Part shown: in pieces, positions 32,605-40,839 of the stretch
Numbering within the stretch: position 1 is the stretch's first letter
How the letters are laid out: every line of letters starts with the position of its first letter
Made by a program: the position numbers and the translations under genes
DNA from: Planctomycetota bacterium
Lineage (GTDB): Bacteria > Planctomycetota > Phycisphaerae > WQYP01
Assembly: GCA_021818445.1 (NCBI GenBank)
Contig: JAKAEB010000003.1
Span: 1 to 64,000 of the forward strand
DNA: 64,000 nucleotides
Direction: 5' to 3'
Notes under the pieces: model-generated
Told to the model about the DNA's origin: nothing
Databases searched by the model: none
What the model saw: the letters and a program-made list of their open reading frames with translations, nothing else

Positions 32605-34596
32605 GTGACTCGTATTGCCCCTGTAACCTCCGCTCCCAAAGAGATTAGTGAACGCATTGATAACCCTCACGACAGCGTGGCTGCATCGCCTGACCATTCA
32701 CCGGTCGAAACAGAACCTGAACTTGAGGCAAGCATTAACCTTGCCACGCGGCACTTGCTATCCAAACACAACCACAAGGGGTATTGGGTAGGCGAGTTGC
32801 AGGGCGACAGCATATTGGAATCTGAATACGTTCTGATGAAATTTATTCTGGGCCAGGAGAGTGACGCCTGCCTCCCCCTGATTGCAAACTATCTTAGATC
32901 AATTCAACTGCCGGATGGTGGCTGGAGCATGTTCCCCGGAGGGAACAGTGATCTGGCGGGTACAGCCAAGGGTTATTTTGCCCTGAAACTACTGGGGGAT
33001 TCGCCCGATGCGCCGCACATGCGGGCGGCGCGGGATGTGGTACGGCGGCTGGGCGGGGCAGAAAACTGTAACAGCTTTACCAAATTCTTTTTTGCCGCGC
33101 TCGGTCAGGTCAGTTATGCGGCCTGTCCGAGCATCCCGCCGGAAATTATCCTCATTCCCAAATGGATTTACTTCAACCTTTACGCTGTCTCCGCGTGGAG
33201 CCGCACCATGATTTTGCCACTGGCCATTGTCAGTGCATACCGCCCGGTACGAACGCTGCCGGGCGAATTGGGCATCAGCGAATTGTTTAATGATGAATCC
33301 AAGGCGCGCACGGCGGCGGGAAAACTTAAGGGTCTGCCGCGCAGTTGGCGCGAGATGTTTCTGCTGCTGGACTTATCACTTAAGCGTTATGAGAAGACGG
33401 CAGTCACGCCGCTGCGGCCTCTGGCAATCCGCGAGGCGGAAAAATGGCTGCTGGAGCACATGGAAGGGTGCGATGGCCTGGGAGCCATCTTCCCGCCCAT
33501 GGTGTACATACTTATTGTGCTGCGGATATTGGGCTATGCCGACGACCACCCGGTAGTGGTTAAAGCGCAAAAAGACCTGAAAGATTTGTTTATCGAGGAA
33601 GGCGAGACCATCCGGATACAACCTTGCTGGTCACCGGTGTGGGACACAGGTATCGCCATGCACGCATTGGCGGAAGCCGGGCTGACGCACGATCATCCGA
33701 CGGCGCAATCCACCACACGCTGGCTGCTGGAGAAAGAATGCCGCACCGCCAGCGACTGGGCCAAAAACTGCCCAGGGGTGGAGCCATCCGGCTGGTTTTT
33801 TGAATTTAATAACCCGCATTACCCCGATGTGGACGATACGGCCATGGTGACCATGGCACTTAAGCGGCTGGGCGGGCCGGTGGCCGAGCAGGCTGTCCGC
33901 CGAGGTATTAATTGGTTGCTGGCCATGCAGAATGACGACGGCGGTTGGGCGGCGTTTGATCGCACGCGCAACCGTCCGATTTTAGAGCATGTGCCGTTTG
34001 CGGATCATAATGCGATTCAAGACCCTTCATGCCCGGATATTGCCGGTCGTGTGCTGGAATGTCTGGGGCATAACGGGTTTAAAAGCGACCATCCGGCGGT
34101 GCGCAAGGCGGTGCGGTTTTTGCAGGAAACACAGGAGCCTGAGGGGTGCTGGTTCGGTCGCTGGGGCGTCAACTACATCTACGGTACATGGCAGGTTTTG
34201 ACGGGATTGCGGGCGGTCGGCGAGCCGATGGATCAGCGGTTTGTGCGCCGCGCCGCCGACTGGCTGCGTTCGTGTCATAAGCCGGACGGAAGTTGGGGCG
34301 AATCATGCCAGACCTACGACAACCCGGAACTTAAAGGTCGCGGTCCGAGCACACCATCGCAAACCGCTTGGGGTGCCATGGGCTTGATGGCGGCCGCCGG
34401 TCCGCATGACCCACATGTGAAGGCGGCCATCCGCTGGCTCATGGAAAACCAGAATCCGCAGGGTGACTGGGATGAACCGTGGTTTACCGGCACCGGATTT
34501 CCGCGCGTCTTTTATCTCAAATATCACCTGTACCGGCTTTATTTTCCGCTGATGGCGCTGGCGCGGCATCGGCGGCTCTTGCAATCGGGGCGATAG
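32605..34596 (+). CDS. shc: Squalene-hopene cyclase
   Basis: 663 aa from GTG 32605. The catalytic DVDDTA (residues 408-413) is the proton-donating DxDD motif. Repeated QW motifs are visible (QLPDGGWSMF, QNDDGGWAAFD, QEPEGCWFGRWGVNYIYGTW, NQNPQGDWDE), and GTGFPRVFYLKYHLYRLYFPLMAL is the typical C terminus. The enzyme cyclises squalene to hopene/hopanol at the inner membrane face, so the host makes hopanoids. A longer-than-usual N-terminal tail of about 30 residues (SERIDNPHDSVAASPDHSPVE) is present. No hpn genes for squalene synthesis lie in the window. Confidence 0.97.
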   Translation: MTRIAPVTSAPKEISERIDNPHDSVAASPDHSPVETEPELEASINLATRHLLSKHNHKGYWVGELQGDSILESEYVLMKFILGQESDACLPLIANYLRSIQLPDGGWSMFPGGNSDLAGTAKGYFALKLLGDSPDAPHMRAARDVVRRLGGAENCNSFTKFFFAALGQVSYAACPSIPPEIILIPKWIYFNLYAVSAWSRTMILPLAIVSAYRPVRTLPGELGISELFNDESKARTAAGKLKGLPRSWREMFLLLDLSLKRYEKTAVTPLRPLAIREAEKWLLEHMEGCDGLGAIFPPMVYILIVLRILGYADDHPVVVKAQKDLKDLFIEEGETIRIQPCWSPVWDTGIAMHALAEAGLTHDHPTAQSTTRWLLEKECRTASDWAKNCPGVEPSGWFFEFNNPHYPDVDDTAMVTMALKRLGGPVAEQAVRRGINWLLAMQNDDGGWAAFDRTRNRPILEHVPFADHNAIQDPSCPDIAGRVLECLGHNGFKSDHPAVRKAVRFLQETQEPEGCWFGRWGVNYIYGTWQVLTGLRAVGEPMDQRFVRRAADWLRSCHKPDGSWGESCQTYDNPELKGRGPSTPSQTAWGAMGLMAAAGPHDPHVKAAIRWLMENQNPQGDWDEPWFTGTGFPRVFYLKYHLYRLYFPLMALARHRRLLQSGR

Positions 34597-34665
34597 ACGC
34601 GCATCATCTGCGATACGCAGGTGATTGAGAGACCGCTTGGTTTGTATAGTATGGGACGCGGTGAC

Positions 34666-35058
34666 ATGCCGATGAAATCGAACCATCTTTTGACTGCTGC
34701 GATAGCCCTGCTGGGATTCGGCCTAGTGCTTAATGCCTTTGTGAACATCCTCGACCGCCATGGAACCTGGCCAGATCAGGTTGCCTGGGGCAAAGGTTTG
34801 CAAGTTGTGCCATCGGGTGCGTTCGGCAACGCTGACATTCAGGCCTTTCCCGTGCAGTTGGGGCGCAATATATACGGTTTCGTGCTACTCGATCCAAGCC
34901 GTCATGCTATGGCGGTGTATCGCCTCAATGGTGCCGTATCACGATTGCGGCTGATGGCGGCCCGTAATTATCGGTACGATCTCCGGCTGAAGGATTTTAA
35001 TAATTCTTCGCCCACGCCGGTGCAGGTGAAGAAATTGCTGGGCGCAGGTGCCCATTGA
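34666..35058 (+). CDS. Small membrane-anchored protein of unknown function
   Basis: About 130 aa if started at ATG 34666; ATG 34651 or 34672 and the track GTG 34621 are also possible, since no strong RBS distinguishes them. One hydrophobic helix near the N terminus (LLTAAIALLGFGLVLNAFVNIL) is followed by a compact beta-rich domain (YGFVLLDPSRHAMAVYRLNGAVSRLRLMAARNYRYDLRLKDF). It lies 70 bases after shc and may be cotranscribed. I do not recognise the family; it looks like the short planctomycete proteins with an N-terminal anchor and a small periplasmic domain. Confidence 0.65.
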   Translation: MPMKSNHLLTAAIALLGFGLVLNAFVNILDRHGTWPDQVAWGKGLQVVPSGAFGNADIQAFPVQLGRNIYGFVLLDPSRHAMAVYRLNGAVSRLRLMAARNYRYDLRLKDFNNSSPTPVQVKKLLGAGAH

Positions 35059-35211
35059 TGATGCTCTGCGGGAAGGTCGATGCCGACGGGCCAGCTATTG
35101 GGGCGATTGGTGCGGAGCGTCGGATCAGCCATGTGCCCTGCAAGAATGGGGCGTGGGTAAAGGAAAATAACCGCGGCGGTTGTGATATGGATAGATTTTG
35201 GCGATTGGGAC

Positions 35212-35241
35212 GTGACAAGGGGTGGCCCTTGCGTTTAGAAT
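35212..35241 (+). promoter_or_regulatory. Possible sigma-70-type promoter of the HTH membrane protein gene
   Basis: GTGACA, 18-base spacer, TAGAAT, about 80 bases upstream of GTG 35322. Not strong, but the only promoter-like pair in that gap. Confidence 0.35.
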
Positions 35242-35321
35242 ATAGGTAGGTGTCGGCTGCATTGAATTGCAGACGGCCGGGCAACGTCATCAAGTTGGCG
35301 CGTATTGTTGAGGAGTTGGCT

Positions 35322-36287
35322 GTGGCGAAGATGTTCTACAGTTCCGATGAAGCGGTCCAAAAGCTGGGCGTTGACAATAATCGGCTAAAAGAGTTGATCG
35401 AACAAAATCGGCTGCGTGAATTTCGCGACGGCCAGCGATCCATATATAAAGTTGATCAGGTGGACAAGCTGGCTGCGGAACTCAAAGGCGGCAGCGGTGC
35501 CGGCAATTTGGATACCGGCCCCATTGATTTGATGCCCAATGCTTCGGGCGGCCCGATCTCCTTGGCCGATTCCGGCGATACGGGGGCTTCGGCGGGTGGG
35601 TCGAAGATGGACAGTAAATCAGGTACCGGGTTTGCCGCATCCAGCAAATCGGGCAGTGGGATGCCGGCGCAGGGCACTAAGGCTGGCGACAAGGGTGCGT
35701 CGTCGATAAAAGTGTTTGATTCGTCTGAAATTAAGCCGGCAGATTCCAGTGCCCAAACCCAGATATCGTCCGCACTTGATGAATCTATTTCTCCATCTGG
35801 TTTGGATTCGGTCGGCAGCGGATCGGGCCTGCTCGACCTGACACGTGAAAGCGACAACACCAGTCTGGGTGCTGAACTGCTTGAAGAAATTTATCCCGGC
35901 GATGGTGGTGCGGGAGGCAGCCAAGCGGGTGTAGGGTCCGCCTCGGGCATTTTTGATCAAACAGCGGCAGGAAGCAAGGCTGGCGAGACGGGCCTCGGAG
36001 CGCCCCCACCGATGGCTGAACCAGCACCCGTTCCTGTGGCGTCATCCTACATACCGGCGATTGAGGCCCCGGATCCCATGGCGGGATTGTTCGGTGGCTT
36101 TGCGTTTGCCTCGGTTTTGGCCATGCTGCTGGCATTGGTAACGGTGGCAGCCAACTTGGATGGGTTTGTGCCATCCTTCGTCCACACGTTAGGTAAAAGC
36201 TTACTGATGCTTATCGGATTGTTGATTTTGGTCACCGCGTTGGTGGCGATCGCCGGCTACTTTGGTGGCCGCGCATCGAATCGGTAG
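35322..36287 (+). CDS. Excisionase/MerR-type HTH protein with disordered linker and membrane anchor
   Basis: 321 aa from GTG 35322 with AGGAG six bases ahead. Residues 1-55 (MFYSSDEAVQKLGVDNNRLKELIEQNRLREFRDGQRSIYKVDQVDKLAAEL) are the winged HTH fold of excisionase-like proteins. Residues 55-250 are Gly/Ser/Asp/Ala-rich and probably disordered. Two membrane helices end the protein (LFGGFAFASVLAMLLALVTVAA and LLMLIGLLILVTALVAIAGYF). The arrangement, a DNA-binding-type head tied to the membrane by a long tether, recurs in planctomycetes. Whether the head binds DNA or a protein is unknown. Next gene downstream is the OmpA-like lipoprotein. Confidence 0.85.
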   Translation: MAKMFYSSDEAVQKLGVDNNRLKELIEQNRLREFRDGQRSIYKVDQVDKLAAELKGGSGAGNLDTGPIDLMPNASGGPISLADSGDTGASAGGSKMDSKSGTGFAASSKSGSGMPAQGTKAGDKGASSIKVFDSSEIKPADSSAQTQISSALDESISPSGLDSVGSGSGLLDLTRESDNTSLGAELLEEIYPGDGGAGGSQAGVGSASGIFDQTAAGSKAGETGLGAPPPMAEPAPVPVASSYIPAIEAPDPMAGLFGGFAFASVLAMLLALVTVAANLDGFVPSFVHTLGKSLLMLIGLLILVTALVAIAGYFGGRASNR

Positions 36288-36480
36288 AATTGAAGGCGCT
36301 ATCCGCGCCCGGCTCTCATGGATGAGATACCCGGAAGTCGCGGTCTTCATATAAAGCACGGAGGCGAATATCCATCCCCGACCTGCATGCTCTTTACATA
36401 CAGGTAAATTTCGCTCAAACTGCTATGAATGGCGAGAGGATAATTCGTCCTCCCGCAAGTAATATCAGGAGTTCAGAACG

Positions 36481-37398
36481 ATGGAACGATCAATGAAAAC
36501 ACTACTGGCAAAAACAGTTGTAGCTGCCACCTTGACGGGCATTTTGCTCGGGCTTGGTGGATGTGTATCGGAAGATCAATATCAGCGTCTGCAAACGGCG
36601 TACGATCAGAGCCAGGCACAGTTGGCGGCCGCCCAGGCTCAACTCGCCAGGCTGAAGCATCAGATGAGCAGCATCGAGGCGCAGATCGCTGAAGATAACC
36701 GAGTTCTTAATGCCCAGCATGGTGGCACGGCGGCGCTGCTTAAAGAGCGTAATGCGCTTGAAGCCCGGTTGGCCCAATTACAGGCCAAGTACAAAAAACT
36801 GCTGGCCCTGGCCGGACAGGCCCCGCAGTTGCCTCAATCGGTTAATAACGCGTTATCGCGTCTGGCGGATGAATATCCAAACCTGCTGGCGTTTAATAAA
36901 AAATTAGGCCTTCTGCGGCTGAAGAGCGATCTGCTCTTCGCACTTGGATCGACCAAAGTGCGGCCGCAGGCGCGCGAGGCATTGAAGGACTTTGCCAAAA
37001 TCCTGAATATGCGGGCCATCGCAGATAATGAAATCCGTATTGTTGGCAACACGGATGATGTGCCTATCCGGCGCAACAACGCCAGCATCATGAATCCTAC
37101 CAACTGGTATTTATCCACCAATCGGGCTATTTCGGTGATGTATGTGCTCAAGCATTACGGTGTAATAGACCGCCGGATGCAGGTCGCCGGTTGGGGCAAA
37201 ACCCATCCCATCGCAGCCAATGCCCCCGGTCATCGGGGCAATCCTCTCAACCGTCGGGTGGACATTTTCATTACACCCATCAAAATTAAATACAACCCTT
37301 ATGTACCGGCGTCAGAGCAGGTGGTTTCGTCCGGCAATAATACAGATTTAACGCCAGCATCCAGTACGCCGATGATGACCGGTGGCAATGGCCAGTAA
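36481..37398 (+). CDS. OmpA/MotB-like peptidoglycan-binding lipoprotein with coiled coil
   Basis: 305 aa, AGGAG ahead of ATG 36481. A lipobox LGLGGC (Cys near residue 28) makes it a lipoprotein. Residues 33-120 are a coiled coil (YDQSQAQLAAAQAQLARLKHQM). From about 150 the OmpA C-terminal fold follows: LLFALGSTKVRPQAREALKDFAKIL, IRIVGNTDDVPI, LSTNRAISVMYVLKHYGV, AGWGKTHPIAAN and NRRVDIFI, the residues that bind meso-diaminopimelate. It should tether an envelope membrane to the cell wall. The stop codon overlaps the start of the methyltransferase gene by about 10 bases. Confidence 0.93.
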   Translation: MERSMKTLLAKTVVAATLTGILLGLGGCVSEDQYQRLQTAYDQSQAQLAAAQAQLARLKHQMSSIEAQIAEDNRVLNAQHGGTAALLKERNALEARLAQLQAKYKKLLALAGQAPQLPQSVNNALSRLADEYPNLLAFNKKLGLLRLKSDLLFALGSTKVRPQAREALKDFAKILNMRAIADNEIRIVGNTDDVPIRRNNASIMNPTNWYLSTNRAISVMYVLKHYGVIDRRMQVAGWGKTHPIAANAPGHRGNPLNRRVDIFITPIKIKYNPYVPASEQVVSSGNNTDLTPASSTPMMTGGNGQ

Positions 37399-38122
37399 TT
37401 CTCCGCCGGATGGATCGCCATCGAGGAGTCAACAGCCCGGTGGATCGAGAGCCGCCGAAGTGGCGGACGGGGGTGGCGGGATGGCGACGGACGGTGCGCC
37501 CCAAGAGGATATGACGTCCCAACGTCCGGCGAGCCTGTCGCATCACTTCCTGTTCATGCGGAAGTTTTTCAAACATCGGAGAAAAATTGCATCTATCTGG
37601 CCGTCAAGCCGATTCATGGCGCGGGCGTGCATATCACAGGTAAATTTTTCGCAGGCAAAACTGGTTGTAGAACTTGGGGCCGGTACTGGTGCCATCACGC
37701 AGGCGGTGCTCGCTTCGCTCAATCCCCGGACGCGATTCATATCGATCGAAAGAGATGCGGATTTTTTTCAGGTACTGCAGGAACGCTTTGCCGGCGGTGT
37801 GGGGCGTCAGATTGAATTGCTGCATGGAGATGTGTCGCATTTGACCGATCTGCTGCGCGGGTGCGGGGTGCAGGATGGCAGTGTAGATGCGTTTATAAGC
37901 GGACTGGGCACCCCCAGCCTGCCACCGGCGGCGCGCTCCGGGATATTGACCGCTTTGCAGTGGGCCGCCAAACCTGAATGCGTTTTCAGTAACATCACCG
38001 AAATACCGCTTTACTATCTGCCTTTCTATCGTCGGCACTTTGGCAGCGTTCGTTTTGAATTTGTGCCATTGAATATTCCCCCCGGCGGTGTGTACCACTG
38101 TCGGCATGCGATAAGAGTTTAG
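37388..38122 (+). CDS. SAM-dependent methyltransferase, PmtA/KsgA-like (phospholipid N-methyltransferase candidate)
   Basis: 244 aa from ATG 37388 (GTG 37382 possible). After a Gly/Ser/Pro-rich N-terminal tail of about 50 residues comes FFKHRRKIASIWPSSRFMARAC, the entry segment of PmtA-type phosphatidylethanolamine N-methyltransferases, then SAM motif I LVVELGAGTGAITQAVL, SIERDADFFQVL and GDVSHLTDLL. The lack of KsgA rRNA-binding residues and the context of lipid genes favour PmtA (phosphatidylcholine synthesis), but that is inference. It overlaps the OmpA-like gene, so the two are coupled. Confidence 0.8.
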   Translation: MASNSPPDGSPSRSQQPGGSRAAEVADGGGGMATDGAPQEDMTSQRPASLSHHFLFMRKFFKHRRKIASIWPSSRFMARACISQVNFSQAKLVVELGAGTGAITQAVLASLNPRTRFISIERDADFFQVLQERFAGGVGRQIELLHGDVSHLTDLLRGCGVQDGSVDAFISGLGTPSLPPAARSGILTALQWAAKPECVFSNITEIPLYYLPFYRRHFGSVRFEFVPLNIPPGGVYHCRHAIRV

Positions 38123-38331
38123 GAGTCTGTCGAAGTAATAGCAGAGCTGCGATGTAACCGGAAATATCCCGGATGCCGGGCGTCGGGCCGACGGCGACTC
38201 TGGCATGAGTTCGGGAACGCCGCCGACGCCATAAGGTAGCCCAAACGGGGAAATTCGTATAACTTTATGCCCAATCCGCGTATAGGCCGACAAGACCGGG
38301 AGTGGCGGAGTACAGCATTTGAGGGTTCAGT

Positions 38332-38829
38332 GTGAACTTTACACTTGTAGATCGTATCGCCGAGTTGGTACCCGGCAAATCCATTCGGACCATTAAGCAA
38401 GTTTCGATGGCGGAAGAATATCTGGCCGATCATTTTCCCGGCTTTCCCGTTTTGCCGGGGGTAATGATGCTGGAATCGGCCGTGGAGGCAGCCTCCTGGC
38501 TGGTGTATGAGCATACGCAATTTGCCAAAAGCCTCGTGGTACTTAAAGAGGCCCGGCAGATTCGTTATGGCAATTTTGTCGCGCCGGGTGAAACACTGGT
38601 AATTACGGCCGAGGCGGTACGGATTGAGCCGCTGGAGAGTGAATTTAAAATTCGTGGGATGGTGGGGAATGCCACCGCCATACAGGGCAAAATGATATTG
38701 TCGCATGTGAATTTGTCCGACACTGATACCGCCATGACCATGGTAGACGACAAGATCATTCAGCGTCGGAAGGCACGATGGGCTATTCTGCAGCGATCAC
38801 CATCGACGGCCCCTCAAGCCGAGGCGTAA
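38332..38829 (+). CDS. FabZ-like 3-hydroxyacyl-ACP dehydratase (hotdog fold)
   Basis: 165 aa from GTG 38332. The dehydratase motif is EEYLADHFPGFPVLPGVMMLESAVEAASW (catalytic His in DHFPGFPVLPG, Glu in MLESAVE), as in FabZ. The core then runs to about 130, with a C-terminal extension. Active form is a dimer or hexamer removing water from 3-hydroxyacyl-ACP. Since an unusual acyl carrier protein follows 119 bases later, the pair may serve a dedicated lipid pathway rather than the bulk cycle; no condensing enzyme is adjacent. Confidence 0.88.
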   Translation: MNFTLVDRIAELVPGKSIRTIKQVSMAEEYLADHFPGFPVLPGVMMLESAVEAASWLVYEHTQFAKSLVVLKEARQIRYGNFVAPGETLVITAEAVRIEPLESEFKIRGMVGNATAIQGKMILSHVNLSDTDTAMTMVDDKIIQRRKARWAILQRSPSTAPQAEA

Positions 38830-38948
38830 CTGCCGGCTTGAAACGTTTGGGCATTGCGTTGAATGAAATATGCTTTTATTCTTGATTAGTGGCGGGCAGC
38901 CATAGAGCCCGCCGGATATGAAGTAATACCAGGAAGGATGAAACTGTA

Positions 38949-39395
38949 ATGGCAATGACCTATGACGAGGTATTGGTAAAGGTAAAAGAGGTACTAACCA
39001 GCGCTTTGGCGGTGGATGATGATCAGGTGGAACCCAAAGCCAAGCTCAACGCCGACTTGGGTGCAGAGTCCATTGACTATCTGGATATTACCTTTCAATT
39101 GGAAAAGGCATTTAAGATCAAAATCCCGCAAAATGATCTTATCCCGCAAAATTTATTCACCGATCCGCGCTTTGTGAATAACGGCATGGTGACGGCCGAT
39201 GGTTTGGCTGAACTTCATCGCTTAATGCCCTTTGCCGATTTGAGCGAATTTGACAAAAATCCGAATATCAATTCCTTTCGCGACGTGTTCACCGTTGACA
39301 CGCTGGTGCGGTATGTGATGTTGAAGGTCAATGGCAGTCTGGATGGGGTACCGCCAGCGGCCACGGGCAATTCTGACCCGGAGGCGGCAGGATAG
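38949..39395 (+). CDS. Long acyl carrier protein
   Basis: 148 aa, nearly twice the 78-80 aa of AcpP. The phosphopantetheine site is DLGAESIDYLDITFQLEKAFKI (Ser at about 41). Instead of ending after helix 4, the chain carries about 65 more residues (TADGLAELHRLMPFADLSEFDKNPNINSFRDVFTVDTLVRYVMLKVNGS...), with the final helix displaced to about 125 by an insert. AAGGA lies ahead of ATG 38949. The long ACP next to a FabZ-like gene suggests a special acyl chain or lipid. The insert could bind a particular partner enzyme. Confidence 0.88.
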   Translation: MAMTYDEVLVKVKEVLTSALAVDDDQVEPKAKLNADLGAESIDYLDITFQLEKAFKIKIPQNDLIPQNLFTDPRFVNNGMVTADGLAELHRLMPFADLSEFDKNPNINSFRDVFTVDTLVRYVMLKVNGSLDGVPPAATGNSDPEAAG

Positions 39396-39458
39396 GTTAT
39401 CCGCATTGACGGCAATTGTGCCCCTGGGCATCGGAACGCCTTGCGGTGTCCACGGTAG

Positions 39459-39486
39459 TTGCATACCGAGGCAGGTAAATTATAAT
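39459..39486 (+). promoter_or_regulatory. Sigma-70-type promoter upstream of the ferredoxin-rpsR genes
   Basis: TTGCAT, 16-base spacer, consensus TATAAT. The transcript would start about 145 bases before the ferredoxin start at 39639. Confidence 0.5.
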
Positions 39487-39638
39487 GCATGGCTCGGCCT
39501 TTTCGACCGATGGGCGGCCCATATGGGGCGGCAAGGTGGGCATCGGTTGGGCCGATGATGCACCGGCTATTGCAGGTAAACTGAGCAATAGATGGCGAAC
39601 ATCGATAGAAAATGCCTTATTTAGGAGTCTTTGGCACT

Positions 39639-39899
39639 ATGCCTCATATTATCACCGAGCCATGTATTGGCACTAAGGATACATCCTGCGTTGCGGTGTG
39701 CCCTGTTGATTGCATCCACCCTAAAAAAGATGAATCCACTTTTGGCGAAGCCACTCAGCTTTACATCGATCCGGACACGTGTATCGATTGTGGCTTGTGC
39801 GTGGATGAATGCCCGGTCAAAGCGATATTTCCAGAGGATGATGTCCCCGCAGAATGGAAAAAATTTATCCAGATTAACGCGGACCATTACAAGAGCTGA
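39639..39899 (+). CDS. fdxA: 7Fe ferredoxin (FdxA type)
   Basis: 86 aa from ATG 39639, AGGAGT ten bases ahead (the track starts at 39612). CIGTKDTSCVAVCPVDCIHP and CIDCGLCVDECP give the 3Fe-4S and 4Fe-4S sites; the tail DDVPAEWKKFIQINADHY is typical of FdxA. It closely resembles the ferredoxin at 1080-1346 (same spacing, about two thirds of residues alike), so one paralogue appears to be general and the other belongs to the redox/transport cluster. It heads a likely two-gene unit with rpsR. Confidence 0.93.
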   Translation: MPHIITEPCIGTKDTSCVAVCPVDCIHPKKDESTFGEATQLYIDPDTCIDCGLCVDECPVKAIFPEDDVPAEWKKFIQINADHYKS

Positions 39900-40031
39900 C
39901 GAACTTTGTTGTGCGCGGTGCCGGATGTACCCGGCACTTTGAAGTGTTTTATTCGATCATGTAACTTCGATGGAAGTCAACCGCAGCGGGAGCGCAGCCG
40001 CTCGTGATCGCAACATAAGGAATGACCCAAA

Positions 40032-40289
40032 ATGGCCCAGACACGCAAACCCCGTTTTCAGACTTTTTCGCGTCCGAAAACCCGAATTGCCAAAATCAGC
40101 AGCACCGGCAAGGTGTATGTGGACTACAAAGACACGGAAACACTCAAACGGATGCTGACCCTGAACGGGAAGATTCAGGGCCGAGGACGCACCGGCGCAG
40201 CGGCATTTGAGCAGCGAATGATCACTGATGCCATCAAACGTGCGCGTTTCATGGCATTGCTGCCGTTCACTGGCGATCCGCACTTTTAA
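40032..40289 (+). CDS. rpsR: 30S ribosomal protein S18
   Basis: 85 aa from ATG 40032 (AAGGA ahead). VDYKDTETLKRMLTLNGKIQGRGRTGAAAFEQRMITDAIKRARFMALLPFT is the S18 core, including the RRTG-type rRNA-binding loop (here GRGRTG) and the IKRARxxALLP end. S18 pairs with S6 on the small-subunit platform. Its usual neighbours rpsF, ssb and rplI are absent; it stands behind a ferredoxin gene and before a strong terminator. Confidence 0.92.
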   Translation: MAQTRKPRFQTFSRPKTRIAKISSTGKVYVDYKDTETLKRMLTLNGKIQGRGRTGAAAFEQRMITDAIKRARFMALLPFTGDPHF

Positions 40290-40356
40290 TTGGTGGATTT
40301 CCCCAGCCATACGAGGAGTGCCATCCCCGTATAGCACGATCATAAAGAATAAATAC

Positions 40357-40389
40357 GCGGCACGCTCAGGCGGTGCCGCTTTTTTTTTT
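40357..40389 (+). terminator. Rho-independent terminator after rpsR
   Basis: GCGGCAC, loop, GTGCCGC followed by ten T. It lies 67 bases after the rpsR stop. Confidence 0.92.
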
Positions 40390-40839
40390 AACGTGAGCTC
40401 GGGATATGGAATTCCGTAGCTTTGTTTATTCAAATTGTTATATTCATCGTGGCATAGACATTCCTGTCTGTGGCGCTGTATTCCGACCTAAATCACAGGC
40501 AAGAATGCCTTTGTCACCTTGGTTAACGTGTATTCGGGATAAGAAATTACGATTGTTACTGATTTTCGGCGACTTTCCCGCACCTGTGCGATGGATCGTA
40601 GAAAATAGATCGCGTATTTTTGATGCGGGGCACGCTATGGCGAGTTGTTTTTGACGCGTGTGCGCCATACTCGCGGCAAAATGGGGTGGCGGGTGTGAAA
40701 TGGCTCTCACCGCGTCCGCATCGCCATCGGTACCGCTGGCATCGTGCGATGTGCTTCGGCGATAGATGTAACGCCTCGAAGAAAACGCAAATTACAACGT
40801 CTCTTATCCCAAACTCCCGTATGCGGAAATGGCATCCGA
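40390..40839. repeat. Non-coding stretch with REP-like paired hairpins
   Basis: About 450 bases between the convergent rpsR and purL genes, with no gene seen. Near 40450-40515 are two short hairpins in opposite orientation, AGACA-TTCC-TGTCT and AGGCA-AGAA-TGCCT, each edged by TGTGG/CACAG, a layout typical of paired REP elements. Confidence 0.55.

Noticed and set aside
32137-32697. 186-aa minus-strand ORF between desaturase and squalene-hopene cyclase
   Set aside because: Overlaps both real genes and has no domain.
35055-35249. 64-aa ORF just after the small membrane protein
   Set aside because: Start is a run of ATGs at the preceding stop, but codon content and composition look random and a promoter-like pair lies inside it.
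37634-38706. Minus-strand ORFs of 195-219 aa opposite methyltransferase and fabZ-like genes
   Set aside because: The plus-strand frames carry recognisable SAM and hotdog motifs; these are shadows.
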